64,000 nucleotides of DNA from CAVYTF01 sp963771435. Lineage in GTDB: Bacteria > Bacteroidota > Bacteroidia > Chitinophagales > Chitinophagaceae. The notes beneath the pieces are model-generated. The model did no database searches and was not told the DNA's origin. It saw only the letters and a list, made by a program, of their open reading frames with translations. Positions 1 to 9,524 of the stretch are shown in pieces. How positions within the stretch are numbered: position 1 is the first letter of the stretch; each line of letters begins with the position of its first letter. The translations under genes were made by a program, and so were the position numbers. The stretch spans positions 1-64,000 of the forward strand of contig CAVYTF010000016.1 in the NCBI GenBank assembly GCA_963771435.1, in the 5' to 3' direction.

Positions 1-475
1 TTTTTTGCCTCCAAACAATAAAAGGATGGCTAACAGGATAAATATCATGTGTTCGGGTTGAAGTATTGACAATATCACTGAAATTTCGTTAAACACTAAC
101 ATAATAAATAATTTAGAAGGTAAAGGTAAATAAATTAAAAGCACATACAAATGATATTATAGTTTATTAACGTGAGTTTGGAACAAAAAGTTTGGAAAAA
201 GTAATTTAAATATGTCGCTGCTCTGCTTCTGAGCTCTCTTATTTCGAAGCGTATTTAGCTGCAAACGTTTAAAAAATAGGCTGAGATCGCCAATCTCTAC
301 GCGGAAATCATTTTTTAGAAGCAGATAAAAAACAAGCAGCACCCTGTGATTCCCGGTTAATGGGGAACTGCTCGGCGCTAACGCCAAAACACTCCGCGCT
401 AACGGAAAATCATCCCGCGATAGCGAAAAAAATAAAAAAGTTGCTTTTTAAGATGATCAATGGCGGGGAAAAGGT
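1..475. other. non-coding start of window
   Basis: No convincing gene. An open frame on the minus strand at 157-387 has no recognisable domain and its first codons lie inside the 21-bp repeats at 351-434, so I do not call it. The rest is AT-rich sequence without clear promoters. The left edge may contain the 3' flank of a gene outside the window. Confidence 0.5.
351..434. repeat. 21-bp tandem array, 4 units
   Basis: Four consecutive units of exactly 21 bp (351-371, 372-392, 393-413, 414-434). Each holds a short dyad around a TAA or ATA centre with different arms: CCC/GGG, GGCG/CGCC, CCG/CGG and CGC/GCG. The arms change together, so pairing is kept while sequence is not. The array lies 40 bp beyond the 3' end of the GT39 gene. 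It is one of nine arrays in this window with a 21- or 11-bp period. Confidence 0.75.
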
Positions 476-2005
476 TTAGAAAGAAGGCACTGCTCCTTTC
501 CATCCGCTGAGGATATAGATGTAAAAAACGCGAGCTAATTTGCTTCCGCGCCAGGATGGGATAGCACCAACGAAATCAATATGGGTGTAATAGGCAGCGT
601 AAGTTTCCTGAACGTTATATTGTTCATTTGAGGGAACAACACACCAGGCTTTATCCATTGGAGCGTTGGTTTTGTGGTAGGCATTGTACCACAAATATTC
701 ATGGAGGTCGAAAGGCTCGCCAAGGCCAATCATGGTGATGCCTACAGGCTGGCAGAAATAGTATTCTTCATGCGCTGCCGGGAACCATTTGTAGCAAACC
801 ATCGGCGCATCGGCAGGCATAAAGCTGTCTTTTATTTCTTTTTGATAAATGTTTTGAAACTTTTCGCCAGCCTGTCGCCAGCCATATATGTCTAAAGTAA
901 AATCACCTTCGCCGATGTTCGGGGAGGATTTTTTGTTGAGCGTGCCCGGGTAATAATTTATCAATAAAATGCCTGCGATCGCCGCAAATAATATTATGCC
1001 AAAGGCTGCCTTTATTACCGCAGGAAAAAAGAATTTATTTCTTTCGCTTAAATAAATGGCTGCGATGGGTAACAGGGAAACATAAGCGGGGCCGCTCCAA
1101 TGTGGGAGCGTATCCCGGAACAAAGAGATGGCGAGCAGGAGCAGTGCCATAGGAATGCCGATGAATGCGTAAACAGATAAGGCGGGATGGCGGAAAGTCT
1201 TGTTGCGATAGAGGGCAATTAAAGCAATGATGGTTAATATTACGATGACGGGGTTGTTATATAATAGCTGGCCAAAAAATTCCCTTAGTATCCCATCGGT
1301 ATCAATGGAAAAGGAATGGATAGCTACACGGCTACTGTGAAATTTGTAGGTAATGAAATTGTTGGAAATATTCCAGAACAATATGGGGCTTGCAATAATG
1401 ATGCTGGTGAATATGGCAAGATAAAGTTGAGGCAGCTTTAACCACTCTCTTTTTCTCACAAGAATAAATAAGCCTAAACCAAACCAGAGAAAAATGCCGT
1501 GTACTTTGCTCATGATGCACAAACCAGTACTTATGCCGAACAAAAGCCAGGAAACATAGCTTTTGTCCTCCTTTAATATTTTTACGATAAGCCAAAGGCT
1601 CAAGCACCAGAACACCATTTGCGGCGAATCGGGCAGGGCGAAAACACCTGCAAGTATGCCTGCGTAAATGGAAGCGTTGTACAGGCAGGCGATAAACCAC
1701 CCGGCTTTTTCTGAATGTAGTTTTCTCCCCAAATCATAGAGAATCCATGTGGCAATGGCGCAGCTTACGATGCTTCCAAGCCTTACAAAAATCTCGTAGT
1801 GCTGCAGGCTGAGGTTTCCTGTAAAAAAACGGATGAACAAGGCAATCATGGGGGGATGGTCAAAATAATTCCATTGCAGGTACTGGCTGTATGTCCAGTA
1901 ATACACTTCATCATTACCGAGTTCTATGGAAGAAGCGATAAAAAGCCTTACCATAAACCCGATAATGATCAAAGCAAGAACTTTTTTTCTGCAGGAAGCA
2001 GCCAT
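476..2005 (-). CDS. GT39-family membrane glycosyltransferase
   Basis: Predicted inner-membrane glycosyltransferase of family GT39 (ArnT / protein O-mannosyltransferase type, GT-C fold), which transfers a sugar from a polyprenyl-phosphate donor on the periplasmic face. About ten hydrophobic segments run through 509 residues. Just after the first helix comes the acidic loop ELGNDEVYYW (about residues 28-37) followed by FDHPPM, as is usual for the first periplasmic loop of this family. The ATG at 2005 is preferred over a TTG ten codons upstream. The gene stands alone and is divergent from modA. The acceptor (lipid, glycan or protein) cannot be told from sequence. Confidence 0.85.
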   Translation of the reverse strand: MAASCRKKVLALIIIGFMVRLFIASSIELGNDEVYYWTYSQYLQWNYFDHPPMIALFIRFFTGNLSLQHYEIFVRLGSIVSCAIATWILYDLGRKLHSEKAGWFIACLYNASIYAGILAGVFALPDSPQMVFWCLSLWLIVKILKEDKSYVSWLLFGISTGLCIMSKVHGIFLWFGLGLFILVRKREWLKLPQLYLAIFTSIIIASPILFWNISNNFITYKFHSSRVAIHSFSIDTDGILREFFGQLLYNNPVIVILTIIALIALYRNKTFRHPALSVYAFIGIPMALLLLAISLFRDTLPHWSGPAYVSLLPIAAIYLSERNKFFFPAVIKAAFGIILFAAIAGILLINYYPGTLNKKSSPNIGEGDFTLDIYGWRQAGEKFQNIYQKEIKDSFMPADAPMVCYKWFPAAHEEYYFCQPVGITMIGLGEPFDLHEYLWYNAYHKTNAPMDKAWCVVPSNEQYNVQETYAAYYTHIDFVGAIPSWRGSKLARVFYIYILSGWKGAVPSF

Positions 2006-2192
2006 TTGATGATTTTGTTCGGCAAAGAAAGCCAAAAGAAAGTTGATTTACGAACGGAGAAAAAAATCTAAGGCAAGATTTAAACAATAATTTTGTTCGG
2101 ATGGTGGTGATGCGTATTTTTAAATATAGATTTTTACAAGAGCTCCGCTTAGTTTATTCATCATTATAAGAATAGCCATAACTTCAATTGCC

Positions 2193-2963
2193 ATGAGAAA
2201 TAAAGTAGTGAAGGAATCAATTTTAATTATTACGGTTATTTTATCTCTGTTTATAAAAACAAATGCGCAACAACCTATGAACATAGCCGCGGCCGCAGAT
2301 CTGAGATTTGCGATGGATTCTATTGTATCAGTATTTAAGCAATCGAATGCAGGTGCAGTAATTAATATAACTTATGGCTCTTCTGGGCAGTTTACCCAGC
2401 AGATCGAGAACGGAGCACCGTTTGATCTGTTTTTTTCGGCTAATACATCTTACCCGCAACAATTAAAAGCTAAAGGCCATGTGGAGGGTGATGACATCAT
2501 TTATGGAAAAGGGCAAATAGTTGTGTGGAGTAAGAAGCTTGACCCGAATAAAGCAAAAATAAATTCACTGCTTGATGCTTCTGTTACAAAGATCTCTATA
2601 GCCAATCCTGAACATGCACCGTATGGCAAGCGTGCGCAGGAAAGCCTTGTACATTATGGCTTGTATAATAAAATAAAAGACAAACTTGTGGTAGGAGAAA
2701 ACATTGCACAGGCGGCGCAATATATTACAAGCGGCGCAGCGGATATTGGCATCATTGCTTTATCATTAGCCCGTTCACCAAATATGCAAGACCAGGGCGG
2801 TAAATACTGGGTTATCCCTGATAATACACACCAGCCCTTAGTGCAGGGCTTTGTAATGCTTACACATGCCGGTGAAAACAATACGGCAAAACAGTTTGCT
2901 ACTTTCTTTTCGTCAGTTAAAGCAAAGAAAATACTTGAACACTTTGGAATTGGCAGCAATTAG
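2193..2963 (+). CDS. modA: molybdate ABC transporter substrate-binding protein ModA
   Basis: Periplasmic binding protein that captures molybdate (or tungstate) for the ModBC importer. The 256 residues start with a signal peptide ending near KTNAQQ. Then come the family motifs AAAADLRFAMDSI, TYGSSGQFTQQIENGAPFDL and a C-terminal lobe with ITSGAADIGIIALSLA. The length is normal for the family. It is first in a tight modA-modB-modC operon, with modB starting 21 bp downstream. No molybdate-responsive regulator gene is nearby. Choice between molybdate and tungstate cannot be made from sequence. Confidence 0.93.
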   Translation: MRNKVVKESILIITVILSLFIKTNAQQPMNIAAAADLRFAMDSIVSVFKQSNAGAVINITYGSSGQFTQQIENGAPFDLFFSANTSYPQQLKAKGHVEGDDIIYGKGQIVVWSKKLDPNKAKINSLLDASVTKISIANPEHAPYGKRAQESLVHYGLYNKIKDKLVVGENIAQAAQYITSGAADIGIIALSLARSPNMQDQGGKYWVIPDNTHQPLVQGFVMLTHAGENNTAKQFATFFSSVKAKKILEHFGIGSN

Positions 2964-2983
2964 ATAATAAAACTGAAAGCATC

Positions 2984-3665
2984 ATGGCCGGTATTGACCT
3001 AAATCCCTTAATACTTACTTTTAAGCTGGCTTTTATTACTGCTTTATTGTTATTTATCATCTGCCTGCCTTTGGCTTACTGGCTTGCTTACAGCAGGTTC
3101 AAGTTAAAACCGGTTGTCGAGGCGATAGTTAGTTTGCCTTTGGTGCTTCCGCCTTCTGTTTTAGGTTTTTATTTGTTGCTTGCTTTCAGTCCCGGCAACG
3201 CTTTTGGCAAATTCCTCGAACATTATTTAAACCTTCGGCTGGTATTTTCCTTTCCCGGAATTGTGATTGGTTCTTTGTTGTACAGTTTACCCTTTATGGT
3301 TCATCCATTACAGTCAGGCTTTAAGAATATACAACTATCTCTTAAAAGAAGCTTCCTATACTTTGGGCAAATCAAAGTGGGTTACATTGATAAAAATATT
3401 ATTACCGAATATGCGCGCCTCGTTACTTACTGGTTTAGTACTGACCTTTGCGCATACCATCGGTGAGTTTGGCGTTGTGCTGATAATCGGCGGCAACATT
3501 CCCGGGGAAACGCGTGTTGCTTCCATCGCTGTATTTGATGAAGTGCAATCAATGAATTATCATAATGCAAACATGTATGCGGCTATCCTGTTCGTCTTCA
3601 CATTTGCTATTTTAATTTCTGTTTATCTTTTTAATCAAAGAATAAATAAGGTTAACCTAATTTAA
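2984..3665 (+). pseudogene. modB: molybdate ABC transporter permease ModB (frameshifted)
   Basis: Inner-membrane permease of the ModABC importer, read in two frames. The first frame (2984-3466) gives the amino-terminal half with LPLVLPPSVLGFYLLLAF and ends in nonsense. The second frame carries EASYTLGKSKWVTLIKILLP, the EAA loop that contacts ModC, followed by the conserved stretch TIGEFGVVLIIGGNIPGETR. The frames join cleanly if one A is removed from the run of four at 3344-3347, giving LSLKEASYTLG. All other residues are family-like, so a base-calling error is more likely than decay. The joined protein would be about 226 residues with 5-6 membrane segments. Confidence 0.88.
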
Positions 3666-3671
3666 TTCTTG

Positions 3672-4541
3672 ATGATACAATTCTCTGCAAATAAATTGCT
3701 GCTTACTTCCGAAGGAAAACAAATGCTTTCTGTTTCTTTTACTGTTGAAAAAGGAAAGATCTTAGCGCTTTACGGAGAATCAGGAGTAGGCAAAACAACT
3801 ATACTGCGCATTTTAGCAGGCCTTACTGATTGTGATAAAGCCTTTATAGAAGTGGACGGTGAAGTGTGGTACGATACCGCCAAAAAAATATATAAACCTC
3901 CTCAGCAGCGCTCTATTGGGTTCGTGTTCCAGGATCTTGCTTTATTTCCCAATATGGACATAAGGCAAAACATTTCTTTTGCTTTGCCTAAGAACGCTAA
4001 TGCAAATGAAGTGGATAATATAATAGAAATAATGGAACTGAAAGGCGTGGAAAAAAGCAAGCCCGATATGCTTTCCGGTGGCCAGAAACAACGGGTCGCT
4101 ATAGCAAGAGCCATTTTACGTAAGCCAAAAATATTATTGCTTGATGAACCCCTCTCTTCTCTTGACAACAGGATGCGAACTAATCTTGAGAATTACATAA
4201 AAAGAATTCATGCTGAATATAACCTTACTACCATCCTCGTAACCCATCATTTACCTGAAGTACTCAGAATGGCAGATGAAGTAATAGTGATCGAGCGCGG
4301 CAAAATCAGTAAAAATGGAACACCTTATGAAGTTTTTGCCTCGCAAAACAATGGCGCATTTGAGTTGACAGGAGAAGTTATTGATATAAAGGCCAACAAT
4401 CATGGGTTTACAGTGATTGTTTTATTTAATAATACCATTATCCCCATCGAAACTTCTTCGGAAGAAGCGAATAATTTAAGCATTAGCCAACAAGTGATTA
4501 TTATAATGGAAGGGCCTAAACCGATCCTCAAAAAAGAATGA
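3672..4541 (+). CDS. modC: molybdate ABC transporter ATP-binding protein ModC
   Basis: Cytoplasmic ATPase that drives molybdate import through ModB. Motifs appear in order: Walker A GESGVGKTT (about residues 36-44), Q-loop FQDLALFPN, signature LSGGQKQRVAIARA, Walker B ILLLDEPLSSLD and the switch histidine in VTHH. A C-terminal segment of roughly 65 residues after FELTGEVIDI fits a short MOP/TOBE molybdate-sensing domain. The ATG at 3672 is chosen, although a TTG one codon earlier is in the same frame. It starts 6 bp after modB and ends the operon. Confidence 0.92.
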   Translation: MIQFSANKLLLTSEGKQMLSVSFTVEKGKILALYGESGVGKTTILRILAGLTDCDKAFIEVDGEVWYDTAKKIYKPPQQRSIGFVFQDLALFPNMDIRQNISFALPKNANANEVDNIIEIMELKGVEKSKPDMLSGGQKQRVAIARAILRKPKILLLDEPLSSLDNRMRTNLENYIKRIHAEYNLTTILVTHHLPEVLRMADEVIVIERGKISKNGTPYEVFASQNNGAFELTGEVIDIKANNHGFTVIVLFNNTIIPIETSSEEANNLSISQQVIIIMEGPKPILKKE

Positions 4542-4622
4542 TCAAATACTAACTGACCTGCTTCCTGTTTTCTATGTAAATGCCATCCAGGTAATTTAAT
4601 AACAAACACCTTTGCTATTAGG

Positions 4623-5727
4623 TTAAGGCCGAATGGCCCACGCAAGACCATCAGGAACTCCACCAACATCAATGTGGCCTGTGATCTCTAAAGTTTTAAG
4701 ATCAATAACGACTACGTAATTATCAGCCGAACAGGCAACAAACGCTCTTGAACCATCAGTGTCCATAAGTATTCCCGCAGCGCCGTGGCCAATTTTTAAT
4801 CGTTTTATTTCCGTATGCGATCTGGCGTCAAAAATCACAAGGTCACCTGATTGAAGGCTCGAAATAAATACCATCTTTCCGTCTGGAGTGAATTTAAGCC
4901 GGTTGGCGCCAAAAACCTTTGCATCAATTTTCGTCGCTAATTTTTTTGCTGCCAGATCAATGATGGAAATTGTTCCATCCTCACTTGATGCAGTCCATAA
5001 TTCGCTGCTGTCAGGCGATACATCAAATCCTTCTGAACCCTTTGCAGTAGGAACAATGGTCTGCATCCAATCTTCATGCGGTTTTGCACCGGGAGGAGGA
5101 AAATTATTTGGAGGATGAGCCATAACCGGCGGCATTGAGTTTGGCGGTGGCCCAAAACGCCCGGGTTTAATAAGTGTATCGACAAGTATGCTCACTGGTC
5201 CTGAAGAAACGTTTGTCGTATAGACCTTCTTCCCATCGGCAGTAACGTAGATCATGTGAGTCCTGTCCTGACCTGTTCCCATACTCCAGTCAAGTTTACC
5301 TGTTGCAGGGTCATAGCGGCCAACAGATTTTGAACCTTCAGCAGTAAACCACACTTTTCCGTTAACGAAAGTCAGCCCATGTGGCCCAAAGAGTGGCCTT
5401 GTATCAATGTTGGCCAAAGGCTTTTTGGAAACAAGATCAATTACGTTTAGTTCGTGTAAGCTTCCCCCACCATAATTAGAAACGTAAGCCGTCTTGCCGT
5501 CAGTAGAGGCAATGACCTCGTGAGGTATCCTCTCCAACAGGGATACGTGCCGTGACTTTTAATGTAATAGGATCTATAACTGCCAAAGTGTGATCGGTTT
5601 TTGAAAGCGCAAGTAATGATCGGTGTGGCAAGGTTTGCGCACTGCATTCAGTTGCTGAATAAATTAATGTTAGCAGAAAAACATTCACTGAAATTATCCT
5701 TAACATATAATATTTAAAATTTTTCAT
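4623..5727 (-). pseudogene. secreted YVTN-type beta-propeller protein (frameshifted)
   Basis: Exported beta-propeller of the YVTN / cytochrome-D1-like type, probably about 367 residues. A signal peptide follows the ATG at 5727 (hydrophobic core, then ECSAQT). Repeats such as TLAVIDPITLKVTARIPVGE, GKTAYVSNYGGG, STISIID-like blades and YVVVIDLKTLEITGHIDVGG recur about every 40-45 residues. A Pro/Gly-rich loop (RFGPPPNSMPPVMAHPPNNF) interrupts the middle. The frame breaks at about 5523-5529: dropping one base restores VGEDPHEVIAS, the usual blade junction. No catalytic residues are seen. Propellers of this type often bind metals or act as scaffolds, so the role is unknown. Confidence 0.75.
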
Positions 5728-5803
5728 AGCCTTATTGTTTATTGTAATGATACACTTTTTTTGCAAGTATCTTCTATTTGATGGAAAAGATCCTTCTATT
5801 CAG

Positions 5804-5877
5804 TCGGGATGACCGGATTCGAACCAGCGGCCTTTTGATCCCTAATAAAGCTCCCTACCCGGCTCCTCAATATCCCG
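5804..5877 (-). pseudogene. degenerate tRNA-Pro relic
   Basis: The minus strand reads as a 74-base tRNA-Pro-like sequence that has lost pairing in its 5' half. The 3' part is intact: T arm with GGTTCGAATCC and acceptor end CATCCCGA. The acceptor 5' strand CGGGATA mispairs at position 7. The D stem (GAGG against GGGA) cannot pair, and the anticodon stem has at least two mismatches around the loop TTAGGGA (anticodon AGG). No CCA is encoded. It is probably a dead tRNA or the leftover of an integration site. Bona fide tRNA-Gln and tRNA-Gly genes elsewhere in the window fold well, so general sequence error is a poor explanation. Confidence 0.7.
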
Positions 5878-5982
5878 AAAATAGTTACGATTTTACAACA
5901 CAAATTTATTTTCTTCCTTTCATTCATCAAAATTCAAGAGACTGATACTTACTATGTATTACATTAGCCGAAAATATTTGCC

Positions 5983-8016
5983 ATGTATAAAAAAATTCCT
6001 TTTTATTTCCTCGCGGTTTTGATAGTTGCCGGTTGCAAAACGAACAACAACACTTCATCAAAGCCTGATGTACTGGCTGCTGGCATTGACAGCACCGTGA
6101 ACCCTGCCGATGATTTTTTTGACTACGCGAATGGCGGCTGGATAAAGAAGAACCCTATACCTTCTGATGAGGGCGCATGGGGTTTGTTCCAGGTGATACC
6201 TAACGAAACACTTAACCGCCTGAAAGATATAAATGATGAGGTTTCAAAAACTGCGGCTGCTCCAGGAACTCCTGAACAAAAGATCGGCGACTTCTACAAA
6301 GCGGCGATGGATACGGTAAACATTGAGCAGCAGGGCACCAAGCCTTTGCAGCCTTATCTTGACATGATCGCATCTATAAAAGATGCAGCTTCTTTGCAGG
6401 CCATCATGGCGCAGTTAGATAAGATGGGCGTGGGCACTGCGATTGGTTTTTCCGTTGGGCAGGACGCAAAGAACAGTTCGCTGGAAGCTTTGCAACTATG
6501 GCAGGCCGGCATCGGGTTACCAGAGCGTGAATTTTATTTTAAAATAGACAGCACTTCTGTAGCGATCCGCAATGCTTATGTAAAACATATCGCTAACGTG
6601 CTGAACATGATCGGCAGCGACTCAACCAAAACCCTTGCTTCAGCAAAAAACATTCTTGCTATGGAAACGCAGTTTGCAAAAGCAAGCAGGAAGATAGAAG
6701 ACCTGCGCGACCCGTACGCTAATTATAACAAGTTCGCTGTAAAGGACCTGAACAAAGTTTCTCCTGAAATTGATTGGAACAATTATATGTCAATTCTTGG
6801 GGTAAAGAGCGCAGACTCTGTAATCATCGGCCAGCCTGAATACTACAAGGCAGCAGGTATGTTGTTTCACAGCGTGCCGCTGGATACCTGGAAAGATTAC
6901 CTGCGCTTTAATTTGGCAAATGCATTCGCAGGCTCACTGCCTGATGCCTTTGGCAAGGAAGATTTCAGCTTTAATAAATTGTTTTCAGGCACACCACAAA
7001 GAAAGGTGCGCTGGAAAAGAGTGATACGTGCCGAAGAGGGCGTAATGGGCGAGCTATTGGGGCAGATATATGTGAAAAAATACTTTAACGACACCGCTAA
7101 AGCAAGATATGCGCAGCTTGTTGAGAACATCCGCACCGCTTTGAAGAACAGGATAGAAAACCTTTCGTGGATGACGGACAGCACCAAACAAAAGGCGCTG
7201 CAAAAGCTGGCAGTAGTGAATAAAAAAGTAGGTTATCCTGACAAATGGAAAGATTTTTCAGCGCTCAACATCGCGACGGACAGCTACTTTCAAAATATGG
7301 TGAACGCAAATATCTTTTGGCACAACTTCTATTTTAATAAGCTGGGCAAACCTGTTGACAAAACAGAATGGGGCATGTACCCGCAAACCTACAATGCCTA
7401 TTATGACCCCTCCAATAACGAAATCGTGCTGCCTGCCGCAGCGTTTATCATCCCGGGCTATGCAGATAACGAGCTTGATGATGCGGTGGTGTATGGATAC
7501 ATGGCGGCTTCCACCATCGGGCACGAAATGACGCATGGTTTTGATGACCAGGGGAGGGATTATGACGGACAAGGGAACTTAAAAGAATGGTGGACTCCCA
7601 AAGACTCAGCGCAGTTTGCACAACGTGCCACCGTGCTGGGCAACCAGTTCAGCAGTTATATTGCTGTTGATACTTTTAAAATTAACGGCAAAGCAACCAT
7701 GGGCGAAAACATTGCAGACCTCGGCGGAATATTGCTGGGCTTCGACGCTTTCAAACAAACAGACGAGTATAAAGAAGGAAAAAAAATAGCGGGCTTTACG
7801 CCTACACAGCGTTTCTTTTTAGGATACGCCTACAGTTGGCAGGAGAACCAGCGGTCTGAACAAATTCGCAACGAAGTGCTTACAGATGTGCACAGCCCTG
7901 CAAAATTTCGTGTGAACGGGCCGCTAAGAGATGTGGATGCCTTTTACGAAGCATTCAATGTGAAGCCGGGAAACAAGATGTATCTGCCGGATAGTCTGAG
8001 AGCGAGGATTTGGTAA
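5983..8016 (+). CDS. M13-family zinc metallopeptidase lipoprotein (PepO/neprilysin type)
   Basis: Predicted cell-envelope endopeptidase of MEROPS family M13, cutting oligopeptides on the N-terminal side of hydrophobic residues. The 677-residue product begins with a lipoprotein signal (lipobox VAGC, Cys about residue 19). It has the M13 N-terminal region (DDFFDYANGGWIKKNPIPSD). The zinc site is H514-E-M-T-H518, with third ligand E575 in GENIADLGG. The neprilysin-type end GPLRDVDAFYEAFNV follows. Length and motif order are normal. It is a single gene, convergent with the epimerase across a long inverted repeat. Confidence 0.93.
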   Translation: MYKKIPFYFLAVLIVAGCKTNNNTSSKPDVLAAGIDSTVNPADDFFDYANGGWIKKNPIPSDEGAWGLFQVIPNETLNRLKDINDEVSKTAAAPGTPEQKIGDFYKAAMDTVNIEQQGTKPLQPYLDMIASIKDAASLQAIMAQLDKMGVGTAIGFSVGQDAKNSSLEALQLWQAGIGLPEREFYFKIDSTSVAIRNAYVKHIANVLNMIGSDSTKTLASAKNILAMETQFAKASRKIEDLRDPYANYNKFAVKDLNKVSPEIDWNNYMSILGVKSADSVIIGQPEYYKAAGMLFHSVPLDTWKDYLRFNLANAFAGSLPDAFGKEDFSFNKLFSGTPQRKVRWKRVIRAEEGVMGELLGQIYVKKYFNDTAKARYAQLVENIRTALKNRIENLSWMTDSTKQKALQKLAVVNKKVGYPDKWKDFSALNIATDSYFQNMVNANIFWHNFYFNKLGKPVDKTEWGMYPQTYNAYYDPSNNEIVLPAAAFIIPGYADNELDDAVVYGYMAASTIGHEMTHGFDDQGRDYDGQGNLKEWWTPKDSAQFAQRATVLGNQFSSYIAVDTFKINGKATMGENIADLGGILLGFDAFKQTDEYKEGKKIAGFTPTQRFFLGYAYSWQENQRSEQIRNEVLTDVHSPAKFRVNGPLRDVDAFYEAFNVKPGNKMYLPDSLRARIW

Positions 8017-8022
8017 GGCGAT

Positions 8023-8109
8023 AATGATGAATGATGAGTGATGAATGATGAATTATGGGACTGTACGAATCAGTGAGCATTCATCTTTCATCACTCATCA
8101 CTCATCATT
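8023..8109. repeat. long inverted repeat at convergent gene ends
   Basis: Two 31-base arms (8023-8053 and 8079-8109) pair with only two mismatches around a 25-base loop. The arms are built from GATGAAT/GATGAGT-like words 7-8 bases long. The right arm encodes the last codons and stop of the epimerase on the minus strand. In either direction the RNA would form a very long hairpin, so it probably ends transcription of both convergent genes or protects their 3' ends. There is no clear U-tract. Confidence 0.8.
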
Positions 8110-9113
8110 AGTACCCCCAGTCCTATTCTTCCCTTAATGCTCACTTTTCCAAGATCATATTCCACTCCCATTGCAATGTCTTCGCACAACAGCAACGGGC
8201 CATCCATGTCAAGATGATCTATTTGGGGAATAAAATGGGCGATGGCGGCGGAGCCGATGGTGGATTCGTTCATGCTGCCCATCATTACTTTTAAATTCAG
8301 TTCTCTTGCCTTCTTTATCATGCGCAAAGCGGGCGTGATGCCGCTGCATTTAGTGAGCTTGATATTAATACCGTGGAAAGATCCTGCGCATTTATCCACA
8401 TCGCTTTCAAACACACAGCTTTCATCTGCAAAAAGCGGCAGTGACGATATTTCATACAATATTTTCATCCCTTCCCAATCATCTTTTGCTAAAGGTTGCT
8501 CTATCAATTCTACGCCAAGCGCCTTCATGGCGTCAATTTTATCCAAAGCTTCATCTAAGTTCCATGCGCCGTTGGCATCTATTCGGAATACCGCATCAGT
8601 GTGCGCCCTCAATGCCGCAACCATGGCTAAATCATCTTCTGCGCCGGCTTTTATTTTATAAATAGGCCATGGTTTGGCCTTTATTTTACTGATCATTTTG
8701 TCAATGCTGTCCAAGCCGATGGTATAGTCCGTCAGCGGTGCATCCTTCCATTCCGTGTTCCACATTTTGTAGAGCGGTTTGCCGGTCATTTTACCAAACA
8801 GGTCCCAGCAAGCCATGTCAAGCGCACAAACAAGGAACGGGTTTTTTGGGAAAAGATGGTGCAAATAATGCCAGTAGCGCTCCGGATCCGTAAGTGCGAA
8901 CTTCTCCACGAAATTCCTTTTGGCTTCCAAATCGGCGATCATTTCTTCCACGGTAATATTGTAATATGCAATGGCAGGCGCTTCTCCAAACCCAACAAAA
9001 TTGCCCAGCGACAACGAAACAACCAACGAAGGCTGGTGTGTTTTGGTTCTTCCACCCGAAATGGTGAAAGGATATTGAAAAGGGAGGTTTATTTTTTTGT
9101 AAGAGAGTTTCAA
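8091..9113 (-). CDS. dipeptide epimerase (enolase superfamily, L-Ala-D/L-Glu type)
   Basis: Cytoplasmic enolase-superfamily enzyme, most like L-Ala-D/L-Glu epimerases that recycle murein peptides. In 340 residues it has the capping domain (PFTISGGRTKTHQPSLVV), the catalytic KxK pair in YKIKAGAED (about residue 152), Mg ligands in FRIDANGAW, ELIEQPL and FADESCV, and the second base lysine in INIKLTKCSGI. The C terminus is encoded by the arm of an inverted repeat, so its last residues may be a recent change. Exact dipeptide preference cannot be read from sequence. Confidence 0.88.
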   Translation of the reverse strand: MKLSYKKINLPFQYPFTISGGRTKTHQPSLVVSLSLGNFVGFGEAPAIAYYNITVEEMIADLEAKRNFVEKFALTDPERYWHYLHHLFPKNPFLVCALDMACWDLFGKMTGKPLYKMWNTEWKDAPLTDYTIGLDSIDKMISKIKAKPWPIYKIKAGAEDDLAMVAALRAHTDAVFRIDANGAWNLDEALDKIDAMKALGVELIEQPLAKDDWEGMKILYEISSLPLFADESCVFESDVDKCAGSFHGINIKLTKCSGITPALRMIKKARELNLKVMMGSMNESTIGSAAIAHFIPQIDHLDMDGPLLLCEDIAMGVEYDLGKVSIKGRIGLGVLMMSDE

Positions 9114-9226
9114 AGGGGATTATTTATTTAAAGGTAAATGTCAATTTTTAAATATCCATAGACTAACTGCCCTCTTAATTGCAAACGTAGCGAACTAACC
9201 TTTTTTTTTGTGAGCTTTCAAGGCTA

Positions 9227-9470
9227 TTTTTCTGGTCATAAATGGAACGTTTCTGGGGAGAAATGGAGCATTTCTGGTCAGCAATACTCCATTGTTCGGC
9301 AGCAATACTCCATTGTTGGGCAACAATGCTCCTTCGTTGGGTAACAATGCTTCATTGTTGGGTGACAATATTCCATTGTTGGGTAACAATGCTCTATTGT
9401 TGGGCAACAATGCTCCATTGTTGGGTGACAATGCTCCATTGTTGGGTGACAATACTCCATTGTCACCCAA
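9227..9470. repeat. 21-bp tandem array, 11 units plus a partial one
   Basis: Eleven back-to-back units of exactly 21 bp from 9227 to 9457, then a broken one. The last eight share the core ATTGTTGGGTNACAAT. This core is a hairpin with a 5-6 bp stem (ATTGTT/AACAAT) and a GGGT or GGGC loop. The first three units share TTTCTGG instead, so the array changes type midway. Since 21 is a multiple of 3, several frames stay open across it and give heptapeptide-like frames (NNGALLP), which I regard as artefacts. It lies between the 5' end of the epimerase and the 3' end of the glucanotransferase. Confidence 0.9.
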
Positions 9471-9472
9471 CA

Positions 9473-9506
9473 AAAAGCCACTTTACGGTTGCATAAAGTG
9501 GCTTTT
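9473..9506 (-). terminator. strong terminator of the glucanotransferase gene
   Basis: A perfect 13-bp stem (AAAAGCCACTTTA / TAAAGTGGCTTTT) with an 8-base loop lies 19 bp past the stop of the minus-strand gene and ends in a T-run on that strand. It is nearly symmetric and could also stop plus-strand transcripts coming through the repeat array. Confidence 0.9.
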
Positions 9507-9524
9507 ACTATATTTTTAAATGAA

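Noticed and set aside
157..387. 76-codon minus-strand frame
   Set aside because: It starts inside repeats, has no domain, promoter or ribosome site, and its composition is non-coding.
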